Origin: Gelidibacter salicanalis
GTDB lineage: Bacteria > Bacteroidota > Bacteroidia > Flavobacteriales > Flavobacteriaceae
Assembly: GCF_007997285.1 (NCBI RefSeq)
Contig: NZ_VORX01000009.1
Span: 1 to 64,000 of the forward strand
Direction of reading: 5' to 3'
DNA: 64,000 nucleotides
Shown here: in pieces, positions 27,045-35,780 of the stretch
How the letters are laid out: every line of letters starts with the position of its first letter
Numbering within the stretch: the first letter of the stretch is position 1
Translations under genes and position numbers: made by a program
The notes under the pieces: model-generated
Seen by the model: the letters and a program-made list of their open reading frames with translations, nothing else
Told to the model about the DNA's origin: nothing
The model's database searches: none

Positions 27045-28894
27045 TGTCAGATATTATTCAACTTTTACCAGATCATGTTGCTAATCAAATTGCAGCAGGA
27101 GAGGTCGTGCAACGTCCCGCTTCTGTTGTCAAGGAATTACTTGAAAACGCCATTGATGCTGAAGCAACTGCCCTAAAATTAATAATTAAAGATTCCGGTA
27201 AAACGCTTGTTCAGGTGATTGATAACGGTAAAGGCATGAGTGCTACGGATGCACGATTGAGTTTTGCGCGTCATGCCACGTCTAAAATTAGGTCGGCTGA
27301 TGACTTGTTCAAATTAAATACCAAAGGGTTTCGAGGTGAGGCTTTAGCCAGTATTGCAGCTATTGCACATGTGGAATTGAAATCTAAACAGGATGCTGAC
27401 GAGCTTGGAACTTTAATTGCCATTGAAGGGAGTGACATCAAGACTCAAGAAGTCACCGTTACCCCAACAGGAACGTCCATTGCGGTTAAACATTTGTTCT
27501 TCAATATTCCGGCCCGTCGTAATTTCTTGAAATCGAATACGGTCGAATTGCGTCACATTATTGACGAATTCCACCGGGTGGCTTTAGCCCACCCAAACAT
27601 CGGCTTTGCCATGTACCATAACGGCAGCGAGCTATTCAATTTACACGAGAGCAATTACCGCCAGCGCGTGGTAAATATATTTGGGAATAAAACCAACGAA
27701 AAATTAGTGCCAGTTGAGGAAACTACGGAAGTTTTAAAAATTTCAGGCTTTGTTGGGAAACCGCAATTTGCCAAGAAAACCAAATCCGAACAGTTCTTTT
27801 TTGTCAATAACCGATTTATTAAAAGTCCCTATCTCAATCATGCCATCAATGCCGCTTTTGACGGATTGATTAAAGACGGGCATCACCCTATTTATTTTTT
27901 GAATCTGACCGTAGATCCCAAATCGATTGATATCAACATACATCCCACTAAAACCGAAATTAAATTTGATGATGAACATACCTTGTATGCCATCTTGAGA
28001 TCTTCGGTTAAACATAGTTTAGGCCAATTTAATATTGCGCCTGTATTGGATTTTGAATATGATACTAACTTAGATACCCCGTATAATTATAAGGATAAAG
28101 GGGCTGAAACCCCTACAGTGGAAGTCGATCGCGATTATAATCCCTTTCGAGAGGACCGACCGGCGGGCAAACAAACTACAGCTTTTAAAAAGCAAACTCT
28201 GAACAATTGGGACAGTTTGTACGTCGGATTAGAATCAAAAGGCACACGCGATTCACAAGATTTCAGTCAAGTGGAATTTGAAAGTGAACCAGAAAACGTG
28301 TCCTTATTTGGCGATCAGTCGCCACACGAGACGACCCAGAGTACCTATCAATTTCAGAATAAATATATTATCAGTACCATAAAATCCGGCATGTTGATGA
28401 TCGATCAACACCGCGCACATCAACGAATCTTATACGAAGGCTTACTTAAAAGTATGACGGTTAAGGAAGCGGTTAGTCAACAATTATTGTTTCCGCTGCA
28501 GCTGCATTTCACGGGAGCTGAATTGAGCATTTTAAAACAATTACAGAGCGATTTAGAAGCGACAGGTTTTGTGTTTTCTTCCATTGCTCATGAGCAGGTT
28601 GAAATTACCGGATTGCCCATCAATGTCCCTGACAGCGAGGTCTCCATTATTTTAGAACAGTTGATCAGTGATATTGAACAGGAAGTACCGGACAGTCATT
28701 TTAGTGCAACTGATCTTTTGGCCAAATCGATGGCAAAAAGCTTGGCTATTAAAACAGGGCAGTCCTTGTCCAATTTAGAGCAAGAGCATTTAGTCAATAG
28801 TCTTTTTGCCTGTAAAGAGCCTTCAGTATCACCCACTAATCGCGCTACATTTATTACCCTGACCATTGATGAGGTTGACAGAAAATTTATGTAA
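27044..28894 (+). CDS. mutL: DNA mismatch repair protein MutL
   Basis: 616 residues. The N-terminal GHKL ATPase is clear: IAAGEVVQRPASVVKELLENAIDA, the ATP-lid region DNGKGM, and the GFRGEALASI motif, followed by the transducer domain. After a variable linker (about 340-420) comes the C-terminal dimerisation domain. There the usual metal-endonuclease motif DQHAxxExxxxE reads DQHRAHQRILYE (454-465), the second motif has no ACR, and CPHGRP is replaced by CKEPSVSP, so the latent nuclease is probably absent. It couples MutS mismatch recognition to downstream steps. Its start overlaps the preceding small membrane gene by 1 nt. Confidence 0.97.
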   Translation: MSDIIQLLPDHVANQIAAGEVVQRPASVVKELLENAIDAEATALKLIIKDSGKTLVQVIDNGKGMSATDARLSFARHATSKIRSADDLFKLNTKGFRGEALASIAAIAHVELKSKQDADELGTLIAIEGSDIKTQEVTVTPTGTSIAVKHLFFNIPARRNFLKSNTVELRHIIDEFHRVALAHPNIGFAMYHNGSELFNLHESNYRQRVVNIFGNKTNEKLVPVEETTEVLKISGFVGKPQFAKKTKSEQFFFVNNRFIKSPYLNHAINAAFDGLIKDGHHPIYFLNLTVDPKSIDINIHPTKTEIKFDDEHTLYAILRSSVKHSLGQFNIAPVLDFEYDTNLDTPYNYKDKGAETPTVEVDRDYNPFREDRPAGKQTTAFKKQTLNNWDSLYVGLESKGTRDSQDFSQVEFESEPENVSLFGDQSPHETTQSTYQFQNKYIISTIKSGMLMIDQHRAHQRILYEGLLKSMTVKEAVSQQLLFPLQLHFTGAELSILKQLQSDLEATGFVFSSIAHEQVEITGLPINVPDSEVSIILEQLISDIEQEVPDSHFSATDLLAKSMAKSLAIKTGQSLSNLEQEHLVNSLFACKEPSVSPTNRATFITLTIDEVDRKFM

Positions 28895-28922
28895 TTTTAT
28901 TTAACGTTAAGACTAAAGAAGC

Positions 28923-29672
28923 ATGAGAGGAATTACAGATACCGTTAAGCATTTGCTCATTATAAATGTGCTGATGTTTATTGGGACACTCACCATCCAG
29001 AATGGCGTATTTTACAATTGGTTTGCCCTATATTTTCCTAAGAACGATTTATTTCAACCTTGGCAAATTATCACCCATATGTTTATGCATGGCAATTTGA
29101 TGCACATTGCTTTCAATATGTTTGCATTATGGATGTTTGGTACCGCGGTAGAGCAGGTTTTTGGAGCCAAAAAGTTTATCTTTTTTTATATCTCAGCAGG
29201 GTTAGGAGCAGCATTGGTGATGTTAGGAGTGTATTACATTCAATACCTACCTATGGAATCTGACTTGCTCTCAGCAGGTTTTACGTCGTCGCAAATTCAT
29301 GAGACCCTCACTACAGGTAGGGTAATGGAAGGTGCTAATGCCGTACAAAGGGAGCAACTGCAAAGTATGTTTAATATTTTTAATGCATCAATGGTAGGGG
29401 CATCGGGCGCTATTTTTGGAGTTCTAGTGGCCTTTGGGATGTTATATCCTGAATCTAAATTGATGTTGATTTTCTTACCCGTACCTATAAAAGCCAAATA
29501 CTTTATTCCAGCAATTATCGCTTTAGATTTAATTTCTGCCATTACAGGATCCTCATTTTTCAGTCCGAGTAATACAGCCTACGCTGCCCATCTTGGTGGG
29601 GCTCTAACTGGGTTTTTGATGATGTGGTATTGGAAAAAAACACAATTCAATAAAAACCGTTGGGATAGATGA
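28923..29672 (+). CDS. Rhomboid family intramembrane serine protease (first of two)
   Basis: 249 residues, six or more transmembrane segments. The catalytic Ser is S161 in GASGAIFG; the catalytic His is H223 in AHLGG. The HxxxN motif in the second helix region is HIAFNMFALWMFG. There is an inserted extramembrane loop of about 50 residues (MESDLLSAGFTSS to SMFNIF) before the catalytic helix. It cleaves single-pass membrane proteins within the bilayer; the substrate is unknown. It overlaps the next rhomboid gene by 4 nt (ATGA), and 28 nt separate it from mutL. Confidence 0.94.
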   Translation: MRGITDTVKHLLIINVLMFIGTLTIQNGVFYNWFALYFPKNDLFQPWQIITHMFMHGNLMHIAFNMFALWMFGTAVEQVFGAKKFIFFYISAGLGAALVMLGVYYIQYLPMESDLLSAGFTSSQIHETLTTGRVMEGANAVQREQLQSMFNIFNASMVGASGAIFGVLVAFGMLYPESKLMLIFLPVPIKAKYFIPAIIALDLISAITGSSFFSPSNTAYAAHLGGALTGFLMMWYWKKTQFNKNRWDR

Positions 29673-30541
29673 CCACATTACATAAAGATGTTCAAGAGAA
29701 GTTGAGAAACCTCAATGTGCTCGAAAAGATTATTGCCATCAATGTGGTGGTTTTCTTTATTGGCCTACTACTGTCACTCTTCGTTAAAGCTGGTGGGAGT
29801 CTATATTGGTTAGAACTGCCAAAGGATCTTGGGGAATTTATCTTTAAGCCTTGGAGCATAATAACTTACGGGTTTACGCATTATGGCCTCTTCCATCTGT
29901 TGTTCAACATGATGGTGTTGTATTTTGTGTCTCAAATGATGCTCAATCTTTTTGATGCGAAGCTTACCTTAAAGATCTATTTCTTAGGAATTATTTTGGG
30001 TGGACTTTTCTTTTTGTTTGCTTATAATGTGTTGCCAAATACACTATTAAAGCCAGCGGGAGCCTTGGTAGGAGCTTCTGCGGGAGTGAGAGCATTGTTA
30101 CTATTTTTATGTGCCTATATGCCCAACACGCAAGTGCGATTGCTCATGTTTAATGTGAAGCTATGGCATTTGGGGATTGCCTTGGTGGCATTTGATCTTA
30201 TCGGACTTTTTGGAGGAAATCAAGGTGGCACCATTGCGCATTTGGGAGGTGTAGCCTTAGGATATTTTTACGCCAAACAGTTGAGTAAAGGTAATGACAT
30301 CGGAAAAGGATTCGAAAAAGTGATGGATTGGTTTGCCGACCTTTTTGACAAAAACAAGAAATCCCCTTTAAAAACGGTACATAAGCGTACATCTAATTCT
30401 GTAGCCGGTCATAATAAATCAGAGTTTAGGGAGTTTAATAAACAAAAGCAGATTGATCTTATCTTGGATAAAATAAGCAAAAGTGGTTATGAAAGTCTAA
30501 CAAAGGAAGAAAAAGCTTTTTTATTTAAAGCAAAAGACTAA
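29669..30541 (+). CDS. Rhomboid family intramembrane serine protease (second of two)
   Basis: 290 residues. The catalytic Ser is S137 in GASAGVRA and the His is H191 in AHLGG; FHLLFNMMVLYF carries the conserved His/Asn. It lacks the loop insertion of the first copy but has a soluble C-terminal tail of about 80 residues ending in a helical segment (DLILDKISKSGYESLTKEEK), a tail seen on many Bacteroidetes rhomboids. Translation is coupled to the first copy, suggesting that both act together or on related substrates. It is followed after 5 nt by the EEP-fold gene. Confidence 0.93.
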   Translation: MTTLHKDVQEKLRNLNVLEKIIAINVVVFFIGLLLSLFVKAGGSLYWLELPKDLGEFIFKPWSIITYGFTHYGLFHLLFNMMVLYFVSQMMLNLFDAKLTLKIYFLGIILGGLFFLFAYNVLPNTLLKPAGALVGASAGVRALLLFLCAYMPNTQVRLLMFNVKLWHLGIALVAFDLIGLFGGNQGGTIAHLGGVALGYFYAKQLSKGNDIGKGFEKVMDWFADLFDKNKKSPLKTVHKRTSNSVAGHNKSEFREFNKQKQIDLILDKISKSGYESLTKEEKAFLFKAKD

Positions 30542-30546
30542 GGGCG

Positions 30547-31569
30547 ATGAAGAAACTTAATCTCTTTGATAAGTTTGTGTTTTTTTTAAATTCCATCCTA
30601 GCAACCACGCTCTTGCTATCATATATATTGCCTTATATAGAACCTGAACGTTCGGCTTTTGTATCTGTACTAAGCCTGACCGTGCCCTTCCTAATTATTG
30701 TCAATATTCTATTTCTAATCTATTGGCTTTTAAGAATTAAAAAGCAATTGCTGTTATCATTAATTGTACTGTTGATTGGCTTTAATCACATGGCTTCGCT
30801 CTACAAGTTTTCGGCATCTAAGCAAGTTGAAGATAAAGATAATATCGCCATTATGAATTACAACGTGCGGTTGTTTAACGTTTTCAACTGGCTCCCCAAC
30901 AAAAACATCACCGCTGAAATAACAGCGTTTATAAAAGAACGCAATCCGGATATTATTAGCATGCAGGAATACCGACAGGACAGCGATTTATCCTTAAAGG
31001 ACTACTATAAATTTGAAGTGCTATCAGGTAATAAAGTGAAAAATGGGCAGGCTATATTTTCTAAGTTTCCAATTATCAATAAAGGATCTATCGAATTTCC
31101 CAACACCGATAACAACGCCATTTTTGTAGATGTGGTAAGAGCTGAGGATACGATTAGAATCTACAATGTGCATCTGCAATCATTGAAAATCGATGCCAGT
31201 ACCGATCCTTTAAAAAATGAAACTTCTGAAAATTTATTTAAGCGCGTAGGCAATACGTTTAGACTGCAGCAAATGCAAGCCGATTTGTTTCTGGAGCATA
31301 AGGCTGCCAGTCCGTATAAAGTGATTATTTGCGGCGATTTTAATAATACCGCCTATTCTTATGTCTATAATACTATAAAGGGAGACGATTTAAAAGATGC
31401 TTTTGTAGAAGCCGGCAACGGGTTTGGCCGCTCGTTTGATTTTAAATTTTTTCCGGTTCGGATTGATTTTATTATGGTAGATGAAAGTTTTATTGTCAAT
31501 AGCTTTAAGACTTTCGATGTCAAGCTCTCTGATCATTTTCCGATTATTAGTAGAGTGAAAGTGAAGTGA
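30547..31569 (+). CDS. Membrane-associated endonuclease/exonuclease/phosphatase (EEP) family protein
   Basis: 340 residues. The N-terminal approx. 95 residues hold two or three transmembrane segments (VFFLNSILATTLLLSYILPY, VPFLIIVNILFLIYWL, LLLSLIVLLIGF). The rest is an EEP domain: MNYNVRLFN, the metal-binding Glu in ISMQEYRQ, ICGDFNNT and the final SDHFPI His. Members cleave phosphodiester or phosphoester bonds in nucleic acids, phosphoinositides or sphingolipids; the substrate here is unknown. It is the last gene of a probable mutL-rhomboid-rhomboid-EEP unit and ends 16 nt before a CAGTNNN array instead of a terminator. Confidence 0.9.
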   Translation: MKKLNLFDKFVFFLNSILATTLLLSYILPYIEPERSAFVSVLSLTVPFLIIVNILFLIYWLLRIKKQLLLSLIVLLIGFNHMASLYKFSASKQVEDKDNIAIMNYNVRLFNVFNWLPNKNITAEITAFIKERNPDIISMQEYRQDSDLSLKDYYKFEVLSGNKVKNGQAIFSKFPIINKGSIEFPNTDNNAIFVDVVRAEDTIRIYNVHLQSLKIDASTDPLKNETSENLFKRVGNTFRLQQMQADLFLEHKAASPYKVIICGDFNNTAYSYVYNTIKGDDLKDAFVEAGNGFGRSFDFKFFPVRIDFIMVDESFIVNSFKTFDVKLSDHFPIISRVKVK

Positions 31570-31584
31570 GTGGGTTTTATTATT

Positions 31585-31745
31585 CAGTAGGCAGTATTCA
31601 GTAGGCAGTCTTCAGTAGGCAGTCTTCAGTTGGCAGTCCTCAGTATTCAGTCTTCAGTTGACAATCTTCAGTATTCAGTCCTCAGTTGCCGGTTTTCAGT
31701 TAGTTGTCTTCAGTTGGTAGTCTTTAGTGGACTGTCTCCAGTTTT
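31585..31745 (+). repeat. CAGTNNN heptad array, 23 units in perfect phase
   Basis: From CAGTAGG at 31585 to CAGTTTT at 31739 every unit start is a multiple of 7 away (154 bp for 22 steps), including degenerate units such as CGGTTTT, TTGTCTT and CTGTCTC. It begins 16 nt after the EEP stop and reads along that gene's strand. Confidence 0.95.
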
Positions 31746-31781
31746 CTCTATTCAACATTTAAATCGAGAATCCACATTCAT

Positions 31782-31863
31782 AAATCGTAAATCAAATCGT
31801 AAATCAAATATCGTAAATCAAAAATCAAAAATCGTCAATCGTCAATCGTCAATCGTCAATCCT
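31782..31863 (-). repeat. AAATCGT/CAATCGT heptad array abutting the DUF6122 stop
   Basis: Two units (31782-31795), a 2-bp slip, then nine phased units (31801-31863): AAATCAA, ATATCGT, AAATCGT, CAATCGT repeated. On the minus strand it reads ACGATTG repeats and starts directly after the DUF6122 stop codon at 31865. It converges on the CAGTNNN array that follows the opposing gene. Confidence 0.92.
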
Positions 31864-31864
31864 T

Positions 31865-32173
31865 CTACATCATCCAGCAATCCGTCGCGTCTGCTATCAT
31901 GTGAATCACCAAGCCAATACCAATAATTCTGGTTTTTTTAAAAAACAGAAAGGCTAGATACACGACCATAGCGTAATAGGTGTGGAGCGGATGGAAATTG
32001 ATACTGCAGCGTCCAGGATCAAATAAGGGAACGGCTAAAAGATGGTCTAAATCGATAATCATGGTAGCAATCATGATTAGAAATGCGCGTTTCCAATGGG
32101 CTTTGAAAAATAGGAAAGCCACCAGTAAAGGGCCTCCAAAATGAATTCCGTAATGAATAAGAGATTGTAACAT
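31865..32173 (-). CDS. DUF6122 family membrane protein
   Basis: 102 residues, three predicted transmembrane helices. Conserved polar residues are HYGIHFGGP, MIIDLDHL, FHPLHTYY and HMIADATDCW; the His/Asp pattern recalls membrane metal-dependent hydrolases of the YdjM type, but no reaction is established. It overlaps the wbqC stop by 1 nt and is the last gene of the minus-strand parAB-lepB unit. Confidence 0.8.
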   Translation of the reverse strand: MLQSLIHYGIHFGGPLLVAFLFFKAHWKRAFLIMIATMIIDLDHLLAVPLFDPGRCSINFHPLHTYYAMVVYLAFLFFKKTRIIGIGLVIHMIADATDCWMM

Positions 32174-32796
32174 TAGTTGGGTAATTGCTGTCGTTCTAAA
32201 TACAACAAGGCATTAGGGCCTTCATTACAGATTAAATCGAGGATGCTTAAGTTAGGAATGAAACCGTGCTTGTCATCAAATACTTGCACATAGGTTTTTA
32301 TAGGATGATCATTTTCTTTCCGATGATCAACCAAATGGCGGTAGTCGGTTTTAAATTGCGGCTGCAACTCAAATGTGGTTGTGGTCTCAAACGCAAGGTC
32401 GTGTTGCAAACATGCCATCACCGTGTCTAAACATTTAAAATTAAAATCCATTAAATGCGTTGCTTTGTCTTGAAATAACGGTAGCAAGTCGTGTGCATAA
32501 AATTCAAAAAACGGCGAACTACTATAGGCGGACTGAATTGATTTCCAATGTAAATCTTGCCAGTGTTCATCATTAGAAATACAAATATCTTTATAGAGCT
32601 GTCTGTTTTTTTGCGAATAGATGACCGGCACCGTCAAGGGCATTTTACCTTGAGCCCCATAAATGGTCATCCGGTTTCTATAGGTTTGCTTCTGATAATT
32701 ATCACAGACTTCCAACCACACCTTTTTGGCCTGCACCATGGCAACGCATTGTGCAATGCTGGGAAAATATGTGGGATGCACTAAAATGTCCGTCAT
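32173..32796 (-). CDS. WbqC-like family protein
   Basis: 207 residues from the ATG at 32796. An upstream in-frame ATG at 32835 would add 13 residues and overlap lepB by 28 nt; the later start gives the family-typical MTDILVHPTYFPSI opening and an 11-nt gap. Conserved features are YFPSIAQCVAM, NYQKQTYRNR and LTVPV. WbqC proteins occur in polysaccharide and other clusters with no proven activity. Here the neighbours are lepB and DUF6122, so a role in O-antigen is not indicated. Confidence 0.85.
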   Translation of the reverse strand: MTDILVHPTYFPSIAQCVAMVQAKKVWLEVCDNYQKQTYRNRMTIYGAQGKMPLTVPVIYSQKNRQLYKDICISNDEHWQDLHWKSIQSAYSSSPFFEFYAHDLLPLFQDKATHLMDFNFKCLDTVMACLQHDLAFETTTTFELQPQFKTDYRHLVDHRKENDHPIKTYVQVFDDKHGFIPNLSILDLICNEGPNALLYLERQQLPN

Positions 32797-32807
32797 GTAA
32801 TTGTGAC

Positions 32808-34349
32808 TTATTTTGTTGCTCTTCGTTTGCGCCAAGCGTTAAATCCGAACAACAGACCTATCAAAATGAGAACAGGAATTAAATAAGAAACCAATTTGCC
32901 GTTGCCACCTACGGTGGTGAAAAATCGCTCCCAACGTGGAAACTTACCATCCCAGCTCATCCAAACCAATACTGGTTTTCCTACGACGTGATCAAAAGGA
33001 ACAAAGCCCCAAACACGCGAATCTTGTGAGTTATGGCGGTTGTCTCCCATCATCCAATAATAGTCTTGTGTAAACGTATATTGGTTGGTCACTTGGCCAT
33101 CAATACTGATCTGATTGCCATTTACAGAAAGGTCGCGGCCTTCATAAGCGCTAATGACCCGTTTGTAAAGAGGTAAGTTTTCAGGGGTTAAGGTGATGGT
33201 CTTTCCTTTTTGAGGAATGTATAAGGTGCCAAAATAATCATTGTTCCAATTGTAGGCGGAATTCATAGGGAAAATGCCCGCATCACGATTCCCCATGGAG
33301 TCTTTACGAATTTCTATGGAGGCGATATTTGGATGGTTTTTTGCCCGTGCCACCGCTTCTTCCGTAGCAGCAGGAATGATCCATTTTTCGGTTTGCTGAT
33401 CGTAGCCTAAGCCATCGGTCATGTCAAAACGCTTTAAAATCTCGTACACTTGGGCGTTGGAAGCTATCTGACCTTGAAAGGTTATGTCATAAGAAAACTG
33501 AATCCGTGCACGGTCATTAAGTACGTTTTGTTTGCCGTTAATATACACATAGCCATCTTTTATAGATAGTGAATCGCCTGGTAAGCCAACCGCACGTTTG
33601 ACGTAGTTCGTTTTCTTATCGATAGGCTTGTAGTAATGCTTATCCGTGTGGCGCATGTCTAACATGGTATCTACAGGCCAGTTGAAAACCACAATATCAT
33701 TGCGTTTTATCTTCTGAAAACCAGGGAGCCTCATATACGGCAATTCTGGTTTGGACAGATAGGATTTCACTTTTACGAATGGAATGGTATCATGAACCAT
33801 AGGTGCTGCCACAGTGGTCATTGGCAATCGTGCCCCGTAATGGAATTTACTTACAAATAGAAAATCGCCCACCAAAAGTGTCTTTTCTAATGATGAGGTC
33901 GGAATTGTAAAGGGTTGAATAAAATAAGTATGAACAATAGTTGCGGCAACGATGGCAAATAGAATCGAACTGATCCAATCTCCAGCAGCGGATTTGGGAT
34001 GTAAGCTCCGATCCTTAACGTGCTGCACATCCGTAAAATAGTTTAGGTAATAATTGTAAAACCCTAAAGTAACCAGAGCTAATACGGTGTCTGTCGTGGT
34101 GTTTTTTCCGAAACTTCTTGCAGTTTCAACCCATACCACAGGAAACATGATTAAATTGACAATAGGAACAAACAATAAAATGGTCCACCACCAAGGTCTA
34201 TTGATGATTTTCATCAAAATTACCGCATTATACACAGGAACAAACGCTTCCCAAGCCTGTCTACCAGCCTTTATGTAAAGTTTCCATGTGCCAAGTCCGT
34301 GGATAATTTGTATCACGAAAAAGAAAATAAACCACTCTGTAAATGTCAT
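32808..34349 (-). CDS. lepB: Signal peptidase I with N-terminal DUF5684-like membrane domain
   Basis: 513 residues, much longer than a minimal signal peptidase I. Residues 1-110 form a DUF5684-like domain with three hydrophobic segments and a WWW cluster; a further transmembrane segment (about 125-145) precedes the catalytic domain. The catalytic Ser is S153 in IPTSSLEKTL (Leu replaces the usual Met), the Lys lies in YVKRAVGLPGD, and the C-terminal box is MMGDNRHNSQDSR. An insertion of about 200 residues separates the Lys box from the last box. The C-terminus has another hydrophobic segment and a basic tail. It removes Sec signal peptides at the inner membrane. It lies downstream of dapB. Confidence 0.94.
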   Translation of the reverse strand: MTFTEWFIFFFVIQIIHGLGTWKLYIKAGRQAWEAFVPVYNAVILMKIINRPWWWTILLFVPIVNLIMFPVVWVETARSFGKNTTTDTVLALVTLGFYNYYLNYFTDVQHVKDRSLHPKSAAGDWISSILFAIVAATIVHTYFIQPFTIPTSSLEKTLLVGDFLFVSKFHYGARLPMTTVAAPMVHDTIPFVKVKSYLSKPELPYMRLPGFQKIKRNDIVVFNWPVDTMLDMRHTDKHYYKPIDKKTNYVKRAVGLPGDSLSIKDGYVYINGKQNVLNDRARIQFSYDITFQGQIASNAQVYEILKRFDMTDGLGYDQQTEKWIIPAATEEAVARAKNHPNIASIEIRKDSMGNRDAGIFPMNSAYNWNNDYFGTLYIPQKGKTITLTPENLPLYKRVISAYEGRDLSVNGNQISIDGQVTNQYTFTQDYYWMMGDNRHNSQDSRVWGFVPFDHVVGKPVLVWMSWDGKFPRWERFFTTVGGNGKLVSYLIPVLILIGLLFGFNAWRKRRATK

Positions 34350-34446
34350 CTGATAAGCTTTAGTTCTTAGTTAAATGATTGGGATTTAGGCCCATTCAGC
34401 AAATATATTGTAAATGATAAATCGCTATTTAAAAATCGATGGTAAG

Positions 34447-35148
34447 TTAACCAATGTTTAACACATCTTTCATTGAAAAAACGCCCTTTTTTCCCGCAAT
34501 CCATTCGGCAGCAATGACCGCACCTAAGGCAAAACCTTCCCGACTATGGGCGGTATGCTTGATAGAGATGCTATCTACATTAGAGGTGTATAACACTTCG
34601 TGGGTTCCAGGAACATTTTCGATGCGTTTGGCATCAATATGCAAGGCTTTAGTTTTTGCCGCATCCAAAGTCCATGTGCCGTACTTACTATTTTTGATGA
34701 TGTCTTCAGCCAAGGAAATAGCGGTGCCACTAGGCGCATCCAATTTTTGGGTATGATGAATTTCTTCCATACTGATGTTATATTCAGGAAGGTTGGCCAT
34801 CAATTTAGACAAGGTTTTATTGAGCTCAAAAAAGATATTTACTCCTAAACTGAAATTGGAGGCATATAAAAAAGTGCCGTCCCTTTCTTTACACATGGCA
34901 ACCACTTCATCATAGTGTTGCAACCATCCCGTAGTTCCGGAAATGACCGGGACATTATGACTAAAACATTTTAAAATATTATCTACTGCGGCATCAGGAG
35001 TGCTAAAGTCAATGGCAACGTCAACGTCATCCAACGTATAGGTTTCCGTATTCGTGTCCACCTTCAACACAATGTCATGCTGCCTGGCAAGGGCGATTTT
35101 TTCGATGGTTTTTCCCATCTTTCCATACCCTAAGAGACCTATTTTCAT
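34447..35148 (-). CDS. dapB: 4-hydroxy-tetrahydrodipicolinate reductase
   Basis: 233 residues, slightly short for the family. The N-terminal nucleotide-binding motif is GLLGYGKMGK; IDFSTPDA and SGTTGW follow; the catalytic region is EIHHTQKLDAPSGTA with the His pair and the conserved Lys/Asp. It reduces hydroxytetrahydrodipicolinate with NAD(P)H in lysine and diaminopimelate synthesis. It starts 2 nt after the DUF5683 stop within the parAB-lepB operon. Confidence 0.97.
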   Translation of the reverse strand: MKIGLLGYGKMGKTIEKIALARQHDIVLKVDTNTETYTLDDVDVAIDFSTPDAAVDNILKCFSHNVPVISGTTGWLQHYDEVVAMCKERDGTFLYASNFSLGVNIFFELNKTLSKLMANLPEYNISMEEIHHTQKLDAPSGTAISLAEDIIKNSKYGTWTLDAAKTKALHIDAKRIENVPGTHEVLYTSNVDSISIKHTAHSREGFALGAVIAAEWIAGKKGVFSMKDVLNIG

Positions 35149-35150
35149 AC

Positions 35151-35780
35151 TTAAAATTTAAAATTTAGAGTCACACCCAAGTCGGTGGAATTTTCCTTTT
35201 CGTTAAATTGTAAATGTGGTTTTAACGCGAGGTTTTCGTCTAAATTATATTGTAACAAATGGGCGTCTACGTTGGCGTCAATGACATTCAGTACGTACAG
35301 CCCTAAAGTGATTAATAGCGATAATTCCTTATTCCGCCTAAATGTATTTTGAGCGCGAATCAGTCCTTCATTGGACACTTTAGGAGTAGCGCCATCGCCA
35401 TAAAACTCATCATCCGTATGGCCAGCCAAGCGTCTTTTATAGACATCGCGGTAACGATTGTAGCTTTTGTCATTATCTAAATAAATATAGATGCCGGTGC
35501 CAAGTGCCGCGTAAACAATCGGAATTTTCCAGTATTTTTTATTGTAGACTTGTCCTAAGCCAGGGAGCATAGCGGAGTAAAAAGCAGCTTTGGAAGGCGC
35601 CAAAATATTTAAGGGTTTATTAACCACACTGTCGATAACCACCTCATTTGAAATTGTAATAGGATTATTATCTGCAGGTGCTGGAATGGAGTCTGTATCG
35701 GTTTGTGCAAATCCGAAAACAGAAACGAAACATACGATTAAAAGGGATATATAAACACGCTTATTTGGCACTTTGAACAA
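35151..35780 (-). CDS. DUF5683 family protein
   Basis: 209 residues. It has a Sec signal peptide (VYISLLIVCFVSVFGFAQ), a Pro/Asp-rich segment, then the DUF5683 core with LPGLGQVYNKKYWKIP, a hydrophobic helix and a Tyr/Arg-rich DKSYNRYRDVYKRR stretch. A final beta-rich part ends in NFKF. It is probably an inner-membrane or envelope protein. It overlaps the parB end by 20 nt, and the linkage parA-parB-DUF5683-dapB is a familiar flavobacterial arrangement. No function is established. Confidence 0.85.
   Translation of the reverse strand: MFKVPNKRVYISLLIVCFVSVFGFAQTDTDSIPAPADNNPITISNEVVIDSVVNKPLNILAPSKAAFYSAMLPGLGQVYNKKYWKIPIVYAALGTGIYIYLDNDKSYNRYRDVYKRRLAGHTDDEFYGDGATPKVSNEGLIRAQNTFRRNKELSLLITLGLYVLNVIDANVDAHLLQYNLDENLALKPHLQFNEKENSTDLGVTLNFKF

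Noticed and set aside
31630-31926. 98-codon frame across the heptad arrays
   Set aside because: It translates repeat DNA and overlaps the end of DUF6122 antisense; low complexity.
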